Shown: positions 41,984 through 51,607 of the stretch, one piece after another
Position numbering within the stretch: the first letter of the stretch is position 1
How the letters are laid out: each line of letters starts with the position of its first letter
Source: Halalkalibacter okhensis
GTDB lineage: Bacteria; Bacillota; Bacilli; Bacillales; Bacillaceae_D
Direction: 5' to 3'
DNA length: 64,000 nucleotides
Assembly: GCF_000787375.1 (NCBI RefSeq)
Contig: NZ_JRJU01000012.1
Location: 1 to 64,000 of the forward strand
Position numbers and translations under genes: made by a program
Notes under the pieces: model-generated
Told to the model about the DNA's origin: nothing
What the model saw: the letters and a program-made list of their open reading frames with translations, nothing else
The model's database searches: none

Positions 41984-42012
41984 TTGCATTAGAAAAGTTA
42001 CCATGATATTAT
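41984..42012 (+). promoter_or_regulatory. tRNA cluster promoter
   Basis: TTGCAT (41984-41989), 17-base spacer, TATTAT (42007-42012), about 100 bases upstream of the first tRNA. A leader hairpin CTTGTC/GACAAG follows. Confidence 0.65.
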
Positions 42013-42109
42013 AAATCTTGTCGCTAAGGGAAAGACAAGCGATGATGAAGACGGCGGAGCGAAACATCGTCCGTAAGCAACATGAAATACATCTTTGAAA
42101 TAACAGCAA

Positions 42110-42185
42110 GAGCCATTAGCTCAGTTGGTAGAGCATCTGACTTTTAATCAGAGGGTCGAAGGTTCGAGTCCTTCATGGCTCACCA
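42110..42185 (+). tRNA. tRNA-Lys (TTT)
   Basis: Acceptor stem GAGCCAT/ATGGCTC, D loop AGCTCAGTTGGTAGAGC, anticodon loop CTTTTAA with anticodon TTT, T loop GGTTCGAGTCC, encoded CCA. All four stems pair. Confidence 0.97.
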
Positions 42186-42198
42186 CTTTTTTAAAAGT

Positions 42199-42273
42199 GG
42201 CCCGTTGGTCAAGCGGTTAAGACACCGCCCTTTCACGGCGGTAACACGGGTTCGAATCCCGTACGGGTCACCA
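42199..42273 (+). tRNA. tRNA-Glu (TTC)
   Basis: Acceptor stem GGCCCGT/ACGGGTC with one G-U pair, anticodon TTC within CCGCCCTTTCACGGCGG, T loop GGGTTCGAATCCC, encoded CCA. Confidence 0.97.
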
Positions 42274-42291
42274 TTTCAAATAAATTATATT

Positions 42292-42368
42292 GGTCCGGTA
42301 GTTCAGTTGGTTAGAATGCCTGCCTGTCACGCAGGAGGTCGCGGGTTCGAGTCCCGTCCGGACCGCCA
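42292..42368 (+). tRNA. tRNA-Asp (GTC)
   Basis: Acceptor stem GGTCCGG/CCGGACC, anticodon GTC within CCTGCCTGTCACGCAGG, T loop GGGTTCGAGTCCC, discriminator G, encoded CCA. Confidence 0.97.
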
Positions 42369-42388
42369 TATAATTTCATTATGTTTGT

Positions 42389-42464
42389 GGCTCAGTAGCT
42401 CAGTCGGTAGAGCAATGGACTGAAAATCCATGTGTCGGCGGTTCGATTCCGTCCTGAGCCACCA
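42389..42464 (+). tRNA. tRNA-Phe (GAA)
   Basis: Acceptor stem GGCTCAG/CTGAGCC, anticodon GAA within TGGACTGAAAATCCA, T loop GGTTCGATTCC, encoded CCA. Confidence 0.97.
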
Positions 42465-42475
42465 TTTTTATTTTT

Positions 42476-42548
<73 letters not shown>

Positions 42549-42647
42549 CTTTAATCCGTGTGGAATTTTCCATGCGGATTTTATTTTGTTTTAGCGCAAT
42601 AAATAGAATTACTAACAATGACAAAATTCCCTAAAATGACCAAAAAT

Positions 42648-42664
42648 ATGACAGGCATATTACA
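42648..42664. promoter_or_regulatory. Candidate WalR-binding site
   Basis: ATGACA (42648-42653), five bases, ATTACA (42659-42664). On the other strand this is TGTAAT-N5-TGTCAT, one base away from the WalR direct repeat TGTWAH-N5-TGTWAH. It lies 129 bases upstream of an M23 endopeptidase gene, the usual type of WalR target. The remaining gap 42549-42792 shows no gene. Confidence 0.5.
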
Positions 42665-42792
42665 ATCTGTTTTCAGGTTGATTTTTTGGTTTTTTTAATA
42701 TAAGAATATGCTAGAATTAAAAAGGTTGGCGAACTTTGTCAAAAAATATCATTCTATTACATAGAGGTTTGTTTTTTTAGTAGGAGGAGAAA

Positions 42793-44259
42793 ATGTTAGT
42801 TCAGAGAAATCAAAGCGATCAACAGCATCTACGATTCCAAATACCCAAAAAGAAAGCTATACAAACATGTTTAATGTTTATTTTAGCTTTAATGGTTGTT
42901 TTTACCTTAACAAATACAATTAAAGCAAATGAACAACCAGTTCATACAATCTACCATATTTATGTGGATGATGATTATCTTGGCGTGATTGAAGATGATG
43001 AGTCAATCTATGAATATTTGAATCAATTAGAAGTGGAACATGAAGAAAAATTCCCTGATTTGTCGATAGCTGTAGGGGAAAATGTTCGAGTGGTTCCAGA
43101 GTTTGTCTTTAATAAAGAGGACGAAGATGAGATTGAGGAAGTATTAACAATGTTAGAAGACGAGGCCATTGTTCAAGCAGAGGCTGTTGCTTTAGTCGTA
43201 AATGACAAACCTGTTGTTTACTTAGCTTCTACGGAAGAAGCAGAGGAAGCGTTGGAATTGTTAATTACACAATACATCGATGAAGATCAATATGAGCAAT
43301 TTCTAGATAGCGATGGAAATGAAGATGAACAGGTAGAGGTCGGAGAAAAGAAGATCATGGATGTGACTCTTACTGAAGAGGTTACAGAGGAGAATGTACT
43401 CGTTCTTCCAGATGAAGTGGTTACTGTTAGTGATGCCATTGAAAAACTAAACAAAGGTGTTCTAGAAGAGCAGCCTTATAGCGTCCAAGAGGGCGACGTA
43501 TTAGGAACCATTGCAAATGATCATGACTTGTCTACTTCAGAGCTATTAGAATTAAATTCAGAATTAGATACAGATAGTGTGATTCGAGTTGGCGATGAGA
43601 TGAAAGTAAAAGCTTATAAGCCAGTTGTAAAAGTTCTTTCTACTTATGTAACAAAACAAGAAGAAGAGATCCCTTATGAAACAGAAGTAAGAGAAGATGA
43701 CTCCATGTTTAAGGGCGACCAAAAAGTAACACAAGAAGGGCAAGCTGGTGTACAAGTACTTGAATATGAAGTGACAGAAGAAAACGGCAGCCTGACAAAG
43801 AGAGAAATTCTTTCTGAGAAAGTGACAAAAGAGCCTGTAAAAAAAGTCATTACAAAGGGTACTAAAGTGATTCCATCTCGTGGATCAGGGACACTTGGCT
43901 GGCCAGCGGTTGGTGGTTATATTTCTAGTTATCAGGGAAATCGTTGGGGTCGGTTCCATCGTGGAATTGATATTGCTAGACCGAGCAATTATAATATCTT
44001 AGCAGCTGATAATGGCACTGTTACTTTTGCTGGCACTCAAGGTGGCTACGGCAATCTTGTGCGAATCAATCATAATAATGGCATGGAAACATTATATGCT
44101 CACCTTGCTTCCATCGATGTGAGTGTTGGTCAAACGGTCTCCAAAGGCCAGAAAATTGGTGTCATGGGGCAAACAGGGAATTCTACGGGAATTCATTTAC
44201 ATTTTGAAGTGTATGAAAATGGTCAGTTGAAAAATCCAATGGATTATTTAAATTATTAA
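42793..44259 (+). CDS. M23 peptidoglycan endopeptidase with LysM and G5 domains
   Basis: Membrane-anchored cell-wall hydrolase of 488 residues. One N-terminal membrane segment (about 26-44, CLMFILALMVVFTLTNTIKA) is followed by a long acidic extracellular region and a LysM domain (about 225-273, YSVQEGDVLGTIANDHDLST). A G5 domain (about 275-350, VLSTYVTKQEEEIPYETEVR) follows. The C-terminal M23 domain has the zinc ligands in HRGIDIARPS and HLHFEVYENG. It likely cleaves peptide cross-links during growth. The position just before walR and the upstream WalR-like site suggest control by WalRK (inference). The strong acidity fits an alkaline external medium. Confidence 0.92.
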   Translation: MLVQRNQSDQQHLRFQIPKKKAIQTCLMFILALMVVFTLTNTIKANEQPVHTIYHIYVDDDYLGVIEDDESIYEYLNQLEVEHEEKFPDLSIAVGENVRVVPEFVFNKEDEDEIEEVLTMLEDEAIVQAEAVALVVNDKPVVYLASTEEAEEALELLITQYIDEDQYEQFLDSDGNEDEQVEVGEKKIMDVTLTEEVTEENVLVLPDEVVTVSDAIEKLNKGVLEEQPYSVQEGDVLGTIANDHDLSTSELLELNSELDTDSVIRVGDEMKVKAYKPVVKVLSTYVTKQEEEIPYETEVREDDSMFKGDQKVTQEGQAGVQVLEYEVTEENGSLTKREILSEKVTKEPVKKVITKGTKVIPSRGSGTLGWPAVGGYISSYQGNRWGRFHRGIDIARPSNYNILAADNGTVTFAGTQGGYGNLVRINHNNGMETLYAHLASIDVSVGQTVSKGQKIGVMGQTGNSTGIHLHFEVYENGQLKNPMDYLNY

Positions 44260-44263
44260 TAAG

Positions 44264-44295
44264 AAACGCTCCCGTTTGAGGGGCGTTTTTTTTAG
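44264..44295 (+). terminator. Terminator between the M23 gene and walR
   Basis: AAACGCTCC (44264-44272) pairs with GGGGCGTTT (44280-44288), followed by a T run. Confidence 0.85.
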
Positions 44296-44426
44296 AAACG
44301 AAAAAAGTGAACAGCGAATCTTTTTTAGTGTAAAATAGCTAGATTACCATTCGTTCCTATCAACGCATGGTGCTTACATGTGTTAGAATGGGTGTAAGAC
44401 TACAATGGACGGGAGAGATCTGCATA

Positions 44427-45137
44427 ATGGATAAGCGCATTTTAGTTGTAGATGATGAAAGACCAATAGCAGATATATTAAAGTTCAATCTTGAAAAAGA
44501 GGGATATGATGTCATCTGTGCCTATGATGGATTAGAGGCCATTGACCTTGTTAATAAAGAAGAACCTGATTTAATTTTACTAGATATTATGCTTCCACAT
44601 AAAGACGGCATGGAAGTGTGCAGAGAAGTTCGGAAGCAATTTGATATACCTATCATAATGTTAACGGCTAAGGACTCTGAAATCGACAAAGTATTAGGGC
44701 TAGAGCTTGGTGCTGACGATTATGTGACGAAGCCATTTAGTACAAGAGAGTTGTTAGCGCGTGTGAAGGCAAATTTACGACGTCATAAGTCAAGTGGAGA
44801 AGAACCAACGACTCAAAAAGAAATTTCTGTTGGGGATTTAACGATTTATCCAGAGGCTTATCAAGTGAAGAAGCGTGGCGAGGCCATCGATCTGACCCAT
44901 CGTGAATTTGAACTGATTCATTATTTAGCCAAACATCTTGAGCAAGTGATGACACGAGAGCATTTGTTACAAGCTGTTTGGGGTTATGATTATTTTGGTG
45001 ATGTGCGGACAGTAGATGTAACCGTTCGAAGACTGCGTGAAAAAGTAGAGGACAACCCTAGTTATCCGATTTGGATCATTACAAGACGAGGGGTAGGCTA
45101 TTATTTATCATCACCAGAACAAAAGGAGCAATCTTAA
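44427..45137 (+). CDS. walR: Response regulator WalR
   Basis: OmpR-family response regulator of the essential WalRK system for cell-wall homeostasis, 236 residues. The ATG at 44427 gives the standard N-terminus [20 protein letters not shown]; about 20 upstream codons in frame are not similar to the family. The phosphorylation site is Asp in [16 protein letters not shown], and the winged-helix domain contains [20 protein letters not shown]. It is followed without a gap by walK. Confidence 0.97.
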   Translation: MDKRILVVDDERPIADILKFNLEKEGYDVICAYDGLEAIDLVNKEEPDLILLDIMLPHKDGMEVCREVRKQFDIPIIMLTAKDSEIDKVLGLELGADDYVTKPFSTRELLARVKANLRRHKSSGEEPTTQKEISVGDLTIYPEAYQVKKRGEAIDLTHREFELIHYLAKHLEQVMTREHLLQAVWGYDYFGDVRTVDVTVRRLREKVEDNPSYPIWIITRRGVGYYLSSPEQKEQS

Positions 45138-46961
45138 ATGGATCGAAAAGTTGGCTTTTTTAAGTCGATCCAATTCAAATTAATCATTATTTATGTATTG
45201 ATTATTTTTATTGCTATTCAAATTATCGGTGTTTACTTTACAAAGCAATTAGAAAGACAGCTTGTGACAAACTATTTCGAGATGTTAGACGAGCGTGCGA
45301 ACTTGCTGTCTTTTAATCTTGCCCAGGAAATGACGAAAAATAAAGATGATCGAAGTGCGTTGACATCCAATATAAACAGACTACTTCGTGATACATTTTC
45401 CCTTGAACAGCAATCAGAAGTTCAAGTTATTGATCAGAATCGAGTCGTTGTTAGTACGTCGAATTTGTCCAACCGACATATCGTCGGCCAGCAAAGTACG
45501 GAGGTCCGTGTGAAGCGAGCTTTGTTAGGCAATAAGTTTGAAGACGTGCTACGAGACCCTATAACAGGTCACAGGATGCGTGTATTAGCTGTGCCAATTA
45601 AAACGGATGATGGGCCCGTTGGTGCTTTATATATTGAAGCATCGATGGAGGATATTTATAGCCAAATTCGCCAAATTAATAGCATTTTGTTGAGTGGAAC
45701 ATTTATTGCGTTAATTATTTCTTCTGTACTTGTTATTCTTGTTGCTAGGACAATTACCTCACCAATTATGGATATGAGAAAACAAACGATGCGGATGGGA
45801 AGAGGAGACTTCACAAATCAAGTGAAAGTTTATAGTGTCGATGAGATTGGTCAGTTAGCTACTTCATTTAACGATTTAACGATGAAACTACAAGATGCAA
45901 CTTTAACAAGAGACCGTGAACAAAAACGCCTTAAGTCTGTGTTAACACATATGACCGATGGTGTGATTGCAACTGATCAAAACGGTCGAATCATTTTAAT
46001 GAATAAGCGAGCTGAAGAACTATTATCAGTGTCTAGTAAAGCTGTCACGGGACAACTTTTGCCAGATGTTCTTCAACTATCAGATACATTTGCTCTTTAT
46101 GACTTGTATGAGCACTCTGATTCTGTTCTTTTAGATTTTAGTACGAAAGAAGAAGAGTATTTACTTGAAGCTAACTTTTCAGTTATTCAAGAGAAAGATG
46201 GACCGATTAATGGTTTGATTACCGTTTTACATGATGTCACAGAGCAAGAGAAAATTGAACACGAACGCCGTGAATTTGTGGCAAATGTGTCTCATGAATT
46301 ACGAACACCACTGACAACGATGAAGAGTTATTTAGAAGCGCTAGAAGATGGTGCGATGTCTGATCAGGAATTAGGACCACGTTTTTTAAGTGTGACTCAA
46401 AATGAGACCGAGCGTATGATCCGGCTGGTAAATGATTTGCTGCAACTATCAAAGATTGATAGCCACGATTATAAATTGAAGTTTGAACCGATTGATCTTG
46501 GTTTATTTCTTCATGATATTATCGATCGATTTGAGATGATTGCACAAGAGAAACATATTACCTTTAAAAGAAAGATTCCATCAAAACCGACCTATGCCAA
46601 AATAGCGACCGATAAAATGACTCAAGTCATTGATAATGTGATTTCAAATGCAATGAAATACTCACCAGAGGGTGGGAACATAACGATTGCATTGCTTCAT
46701 CAAGGGCATCAACTTCAAGTAAGTATTAAGGATGAAGGAATGGGCATTCCAAGAGAAAGTCAGGGGAAAATCTTTGACCGCTTTTATCGTGTTGATAAAG
46801 CAAGAGCGAGAAGCGTCGGTGGAACGGGACTTGGCTTGGCGATTGCAAAAGAACTTATCCATGCACATAAAGGGGAAATTTGGGCAGAAAGTGAGTATGG
46901 AAAAGGAACAACGATCTTCTTTACATTGCCATATTATGCAATGAAGGAGGATGAACGATGA
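45138..46961 (+). CDS. walK: Sensor histidine kinase WalK
   Basis: Membrane sensor kinase partner of WalR, 607 residues. Two membrane segments (about 11-30 and 185-204) flank an extracellular Cache-like domain. HAMP (RTITSPIMDMRKQTMRMGRG), PAS (about 265-370) and the kinase core follow. The phosphorylated His is in FVANVSHELRTPLTTMKSYL, the N box in QVIDNVISNAMKYSPEGG, and the G boxes in DEGMGIPRESQGKIFDRFYR and GGTGLGLAIAKELI. It overlaps walH by four bases (ATGA). Confidence 0.97.
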   Translation: MDRKVGFFKSIQFKLIIIYVLIIFIAIQIIGVYFTKQLERQLVTNYFEMLDERANLLSFNLAQEMTKNKDDRSALTSNINRLLRDTFSLEQQSEVQVIDQNRVVVSTSNLSNRHIVGQQSTEVRVKRALLGNKFEDVLRDPITGHRMRVLAVPIKTDDGPVGALYIEASMEDIYSQIRQINSILLSGTFIALIISSVLVILVARTITSPIMDMRKQTMRMGRGDFTNQVKVYSVDEIGQLATSFNDLTMKLQDATLTRDREQKRLKSVLTHMTDGVIATDQNGRIILMNKRAEELLSVSSKAVTGQLLPDVLQLSDTFALYDLYEHSDSVLLDFSTKEEEYLLEANFSVIQEKDGPINGLITVLHDVTEQEKIEHERREFVANVSHELRTPLTTMKSYLEALEDGAMSDQELGPRFLSVTQNETERMIRLVNDLLQLSKIDSHDYKLKFEPIDLGLFLHDIIDRFEMIAQEKHITFKRKIPSKPTYAKIATDKMTQVIDNVISNAMKYSPEGGNITIALLHQGHQLQVSIKDEGMGIPRESQGKIFDRFYRVDKARARSVGGTGLGLAIAKELIHAHKGEIWAESEYGKGTTIFFTLPYYAMKEDER

Positions 46962-48307
46962 TGAGCTATGAGCATATAAAAACAACCATTTTAATTGTGA
47001 TGATTGGAATTAGTATCATTTTAACGTGGCAACTCTACACCTTTCAGCCAGAAATCGCCCTTCTCGATGATACAGGATCAAGATATATTCCTGACTCAAT
47101 GAATGAGGAGCGGGAAGAACGAAAGGTTTCAGAAGTGATCATGCCTGAACAAATGATAGTTCATCGTAATCAAGAATATGCGATGATTCCAAAAGATGCG
47201 GTTGAATTTAAACAACTATACGAAAAATTGATGACAGCAAACCTATACGAAGTGAATATGTTGTCAACAGATCACTTTCCAACGCAACATGCTAACAGAG
47301 GTATCGAGTTTATTTTTCCAGATTCAATACCAGTAAGTATGTTTCAACAATTGTTTGGGTTAAATGAAGATGAAGTTGTCATGCCTTCTATGGAAATTGA
47401 TCGATTATTTCTTTATGTCGATAACGATCAAGTTCAAATGCAGATCCTATCTTCGGAAGAAGAACGATTAGTAGAGTTTGAAACTAGTTTATCTTTTCGA
47501 GAGTTCCAAGATGAGTATGTAGATAAATTTGATGAGTTCATTAAAGTATCAACGGTGTTGGCAGATTCTGATTACTCAGATCGCCTCAATGAGAAGGTGT
47601 ATGTGCCAACAGAACCCGTTATGGCCGAAAGATTATCATATGCTACGACGGAATTGTCAGCAGAATACTATAAACAATCACTCTTTACAGATCCTAATTC
47701 GGTAAAATTCTATCAGCAAACAGATGGTGAAGACTCTTACACAGATGGAAATCGAATTATTATGATGCAAAATAATGGGCTGTTCATGGAATATTTCAAT
47801 CCGGTATTCATTGAAACTCAAGAGCGAAGTACGAGACATATTGTGCTAAGTAGCTATGAATTCATTAATGGCCATGGAGGCTGGACAAATGATTATTTGC
47901 TCTCTAGCTGGAATACATCTGATATCCGTGATGAAGCAACGTATCGAATGCATGTGAATGGCTTACCTGTGATTGCGTTTGATGGACAAGGCGATATGGT
48001 GTTACACATTAGTCGTTCAGGAACACAGATTGTTAATTACACTAGGCCATTATTTGAGCTCGATCCTTTTCCGATTGATGCGCGAGAGCAAATCGAGTTA
48101 CCATCTGGAGAGGAAGTCATTGAACAATTAAAGAAACAAGAATTCTTTGAAGAAACAAGGTTAACAAAAGTGACAGTTGGCTATGAGATGGTCACAAGGA
48201 GCGCTTCGTTTGTAACGGTTGAGCCGCATTGGTTTATTTATTACGGCAATAGGTGGCAAAAAGTCACCTTTGATAAGGAAGAAGGTGACGCAAATGGATT
48301 GGAGTAG
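46958..48307 (+). CDS. walH: WalRK regulatory protein WalH (YycH)
   Basis: Membrane-anchored extracytoplasmic protein that restrains WalK together with WalI. The 449-residue protein has one N-terminal membrane segment (TTILIVMIGISIILTWQLYT) and a large acidic external part with three-domain YycH character. AAGGAGG lies upstream; two adjacent ATG codons (46958 and 46961) are possible starts. It overlaps both walK and walI, so the cluster is translationally coupled. Confidence 0.93.
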   Translation: MMSYEHIKTTILIVMIGISIILTWQLYTFQPEIALLDDTGSRYIPDSMNEEREERKVSEVIMPEQMIVHRNQEYAMIPKDAVEFKQLYEKLMTANLYEVNMLSTDHFPTQHANRGIEFIFPDSIPVSMFQQLFGLNEDEVVMPSMEIDRLFLYVDNDQVQMQILSSEEERLVEFETSLSFREFQDEYVDKFDEFIKVSTVLADSDYSDRLNEKVYVPTEPVMAERLSYATTELSAEYYKQSLFTDPNSVKFYQQTDGEDSYTDGNRIIMMQNNGLFMEYFNPVFIETQERSTRHIVLSSYEFINGHGGWTNDYLLSSWNTSDIRDEATYRMHVNGLPVIAFDGQGDMVLHISRSGTQIVNYTRPLFELDPFPIDAREQIELPSGEEVIEQLKKQEFFEETRLTKVTVGYEMVTRSASFVTVEPHWFIYYGNRWQKVTFDKEEGDANGLE

Positions 48308-49067
48308 AACAAAAACAATTTTCATTATCACCTTCTTTCTTTTAAATATATTTTTATCGTGGCAATTGGTAGAAACCCATAATATGAACCAAATTAGCAT
48401 GATTACAGAAGCAACGATTCAAGAAGTGCTTCGGGAAAATAACGTAAAAATTGAAGTAGATTTACCAGAAGAAGAGTCGACTGGGGTGCTTGTTGTTGGC
48501 AAACATTTGGATCTGTCGCCAGAAGAAATTCTAGCATCAGAAGAACAAGAAGCTGAATTAATCGATGAGCACACGATCGTGGCTGAACTCAAGGAACCTT
48601 TTCCATTAACACGTGAGGATTTTTCAAACGAATTAGGTACGTTTTTATCAACATATGTATTTGAAGGAGACGAGTATCGATTTGGTGGATTTGATCCAGA
48701 AAAAAATCGAGTCTTCTTGTATCAGGCGTATGGAGATAAGACGGCATACACCTTGGATGATGAACCATTGATTCTTCAATTAAATGAAGATCTACAAATC
48801 ATTAGTTATCAACAGCGCTTTTTTCAGTTTGAAGAACAAGACGGAGAAGAGCGTGAAATGCTTTCAAGTTTAAAAGCGATTGAGGTTCTTTTAAATGACC
48901 AATTAATTCGACCTAATCAAACGGTGACAAATGTTCAATTTGGTTACTATAGCTTTTTTAATCCAACAGGGGACGTTCAAGTATTTGCGCCAATGTGGCG
49001 TGTTACAGTCGATGGAGAAACGTATTTAGTTCATGCCATAGGTGGGTCTGTACAGCAGCTCACATAA
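48294..49067 (+). CDS. walI: WalRK regulatory protein WalI (YycI)
   Basis: Second membrane-anchored modulator of WalK, 257 residues. The ATG at 48294 overlaps the end of walH and has GAAGAAGGTG upstream. It starts [20 protein letters not shown], the usual YycI membrane anchor, followed by an acidic external domain with the block [20 protein letters not shown]. The frame is open 25 codons further upstream but without family similarity. Confidence 0.93.
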   Translation: MDWSRTKTIFIITFFLLNIFLSWQLVETHNMNQISMITEATIQEVLRENNVKIEVDLPEEESTGVLVVGKHLDLSPEEILASEEQEAELIDEHTIVAELKEPFPLTREDFSNELGTFLSTYVFEGDEYRFGGFDPEKNRVFLYQAYGDKTAYTLDDEPLILQLNEDLQIISYQQRFFQFEEQDGEEREMLSSLKAIEVLLNDQLIRPNQTVTNVQFGYYSFFNPTGDVQVFAPMWRVTVDGETYLVHAIGGSVQQLT

Positions 49068-49093
49068 GTTTTGGCGAGGGGAATGATAAAGTT

Positions 49094-49888
49094 ATGACTT
49101 TACGCTTTAGTGTCCTTGCAAGCGGCAGTACAGGAAATGCCGTCTATGTAGAGACAGAAGAACAGCGTTTATTAATAGATGCAGGCTTAAGTGGAAAGAA
49201 AATGGACGAGCTCTTCCAAAAGATTAATCGAGATCCTAAAGAGCTAAACGGAATCCTTGTCAGTCATGAGCATTCAGACCATATTAAAGGGGTCGGGATT
49301 TTTGCTAGAAAGCATAAACTTCCGATCTATGCCAATGAAAAAACGTGGAAAGCCATGGAAGGGCAGCTTGGGACGATTGTGACTGATCAAAAATTCACGT
49401 TTGCAACAGGCGAAGTAAAAACATTTGGAAACATGGATGTCGAGTCTTTTGGTGTCTCACATGATGCGGCTGAACCGATGTTTTTCACGTTTCATCATGA
49501 AGGGAAAAAGCTAGTCCTTGCTACAGATATGGGCTATGTTAGTGAGAGAATAAAAGGAACGATTGATAAAGCAGATATGTTCATTTTTGAGTCGAATCAT
49601 GATATGAATATGTTGCGAATGGGCCGATACCCGTGGAGCGTGAAGCGTCGTATTTTAAGTGATGTTGGACACGTATCGAATGAAGATGCGGCTCTTGCTC
49701 TATCAGAAGTGATTGGCGACAATACGAGTCGAATCTATTTGGCTCATTTAAGCCTTGATAACAATATGAAAGATTTAGCTCGTCTGTCGGTCGAACAAGT
49801 GTTAAAAGAGCAAGGAATGGCGGTTGGTGAGCAATTTGAGCTATATGATACGGACCCACTGAATCCAACGGCATTAGCTGTCGTCTAA
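49094..49888 (+). CDS. walJ: Metallo-beta-lactamase fold hydrolase WalJ (YycJ)
   Basis: Cytoplasmic nuclease-like enzyme of the metallo-beta-lactamase fold, 264 residues, encoded in the wal operon of most Firmicutes and implicated in DNA metabolism. Metal ligands are visible in [20 protein letters not shown], in [14 protein letters not shown], in [12 protein letters not shown] and in [12 protein letters not shown]. The ATG at 49094 has GGGGAATG upstream and gives the family N-terminus [20 protein letters not shown]. Confidence 0.95.
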   Translation: MTLRFSVLASGSTGNAVYVETEEQRLLIDAGLSGKKMDELFQKINRDPKELNGILVSHEHSDHIKGVGIFARKHKLPIYANEKTWKAMEGQLGTIVTDQKFTFATGEVKTFGNMDVESFGVSHDAAEPMFFTFHHEGKKLVLATDMGYVSERIKGTIDKADMFIFESNHDMNMLRMGRYPWSVKRRILSDVGHVSNEDAALALSEVIGDNTSRIYLAHLSLDNNMKDLARLSVEQVLKEQGMAVGEQFELYDTDPLNPTALAVV

Positions 49889-49909
49889 AATAGAGAAGAG
49901 AGTCAAGGA

Positions 49910-49949
49910 AGAGGACATTGAAGATGATTTCAGTGTTCTCTTTTTTTTG
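49910..49949 (+). terminator. wal operon terminator
   Basis: AGAGGACATTGAA (49910-49922) and TTCAGTGTTCTCT (49929-49941) pair over 13 positions with two G-U pairs, followed by eight T residues. Confidence 0.88.
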
Positions 49950-50126
49950 CAAAAAAAGTGATTAGACCGGCTGTTTTCATGATTATGCGTCAAGTTTGTT
50001 GGGAATTATAGAAGAAGTGTAAAAAATAAATGAAAAACGCTTTTGGCGCTATTTTTCAGGCAAATTCTCATTATAATAAGAAGTAAATATGACTATTTAT
50101 TTAGGAAAAAAAGGGTGGTGTTACAA

Positions 50127-51350
50127 ATGGGTTATTATGATGATCATGTAACAGAACAAGCAAGTAGACGTAACAATAGGAATCGAGGCATTCCAATTAT
50201 TACAGCTTTTATCGGATCGATTATTGGAGGATTGTGCGTGCTATTTTCAATTCCGATTCTAGCGAACTTCGGACTATTACCATATAATTTGAACACCGAG
50301 CCAGAGTCGGTAGCAGTATTTGATTCAGAAACGCCGCAAGAGGGCCTGCAAACGGTCAATTTGGATGTAAATAGTGATGTCACACAGGCGGTAGATCGAG
50401 TATCAGACGCTGTGGTTGGTGTCATTAACATGCAGCAGTCCAATTTCTTTTCATCATCAGAAGCAAATGAAGGAACAGGATCTGGTGTTATTTATAAGAA
50501 AAGTGGTGATAAAGCATATGTCGTGACAAATCATCACGTGATTGAACGTGCCAATGAAATTGAAGTAAGCCTAGCAGATGGTACTAGAGTACCAGCAGAA
50601 TTACTAGGAACAGATGTCATTACAGATTTAGCTGTTCTTGAAATTGATGGGACGAATGTGGAGACCGTTGCGCAGTTTGGTAGCTCCAAAACATTACGCG
50701 TAGGAGAACCAGCACTAGCTATTGGTAATCCACTAGGCCTCCGCTTTTCTAGTACCGTCACACAAGGGATTATCAGTGCAACCGAACGTAGCATTCCTGT
50801 CGACTTAACAGGTAACGGCCAAATTGATTGGCATGCAGAAGTACTGCAAACCGATGCAGCGATCAACCCTGGTAACAGTGGTGGAGCACTCGTGAACATT
50901 GAAGGCCAAGTCATTGGAATCAACTCGATGAAGATTGCCCAAAGCTCAGTTGAAGGAATTGGCTTTGCGATCCCAACAGAAATCGCCATTCCTGTTATAG
51001 AAGATTTAGAAAGCATTGGCGAAGTACGCCGCCCTCAAATGGGTGTAGGCATTCACTCATTAAGTGAAATTCCAAGCGCATATTGGCAAGAAACATTGAA
51101 GCTTCCTGAAGACATTAAAGGCGGAGTGGTCGTTACAAGCATCGCACCAACATCCCCAGCAGACCGAGCAGGAATGCAAGAGTATGATGTCATTGTCGAT
51201 ATCGACGGAGAACCAATGGAAGACGGCCATGACTTAAGAAGATACCTGTACACAGAAAAGAAAATCGGCGATGAACTAGAAGTCACCATATACAGAGACG
51301 GAAAGAAAGAAGTCATCACCGTCCAACTAGCAGAACAAGAAAGTTTTTAA
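50127..51350 (+). CDS. htrC: HtrA-like serine protease HtrC (YyxA)
   Basis: Membrane-anchored HtrA/DegP-type protease for misfolded exported proteins, 407 residues. A membrane segment (about 22-48, IITAFIGSIIGGLCVLFSIP) is followed by the trypsin-like domain: catalytic His in VVTNHHVIERANEIE, Asp in ITDLAVLEID, Ser in NPGNSGGALVNIEG. One PDZ domain occupies about 305-400 (GVVVTSIAPTSPADRAGMQE). The ATG at 50127 has AAAGGGTGG upstream. The position after walJ is conserved in Bacillus (yyxA, also called htrC). Confidence 0.95.
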   Translation: MGYYDDHVTEQASRRNNRNRGIPIITAFIGSIIGGLCVLFSIPILANFGLLPYNLNTEPESVAVFDSETPQEGLQTVNLDVNSDVTQAVDRVSDAVVGVINMQQSNFFSSSEANEGTGSGVIYKKSGDKAYVVTNHHVIERANEIEVSLADGTRVPAELLGTDVITDLAVLEIDGTNVETVAQFGSSKTLRVGEPALAIGNPLGLRFSSTVTQGIISATERSIPVDLTGNGQIDWHAEVLQTDAAINPGNSGGALVNIEGQVIGINSMKIAQSSVEGIGFAIPTEIAIPVIEDLESIGEVRRPQMGVGIHSLSEIPSAYWQETLKLPEDIKGGVVVTSIAPTSPADRAGMQEYDVIVDIDGEPMEDGHDLRRYLYTEKKIGDELEVTIYRDGKKEVITVQLAEQESF

Positions 51351-51478
51351 GCCAAAAGAAAAAAAGGTCGGTCTTTGACCTTTTTTTCTTTTGGCGAAGC
51401 ACTGAGCGGAGTCGCCGTAATGTTTTAAGCCTTTTGAGCGGTCTTCTCAAAAGGCGCACGGCGAGAGAAGCCAGTGCC
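51351..51478 (-). repeat. Structured dispersed repeat, copy 8 (htrC terminator)
   Basis: Long hairpin: arms 51351-51369 and 51377-51395, perfect 19-bp stem, loop GGTCTTT, starting on the base after the htrC stop. Outer stem GCACTG (51399-51404) with CAGTGC (51472-51477). Inner hairpin GCCTTTTGAG/CTCAAAAGGC (51429-51438, 51446-51455), perfect, loop CGGTCTT. Confidence 0.8.
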
Positions 51479-51557
51479 CGTGCCCCCATGTACGCACTGC
51501 ATATGAAAAAAAGGTTTTAAACCCACTGCACACCCATGCAGTCCCCATCTTTTATGA

Positions 51558-51602
51558 GAAGAGCAGTTGAGAAAAACATTCTCCACTGTTCTTCTTTTTT
51601 AT
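51558..51602 (+). terminator. Hairpin upstream of the CxxH/CxxC gene
   Basis: GAAGAGCAGTTGAGAA (51558-51573) and TTCTCCACTGTTCTTC (51579-51594) pair over 16 positions with one mismatch and one G-U, followed by TTTTTT. Confidence 0.75.
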
Positions 51603-51607
51603 TTCAT

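Noticed and set aside
42175-42423. An 82-codon frame across the tRNA cluster
   Set aside because: It reads through tRNA-Glu and tRNA-Asp genes and into tRNA-Phe; purely a shadow of structured RNA.
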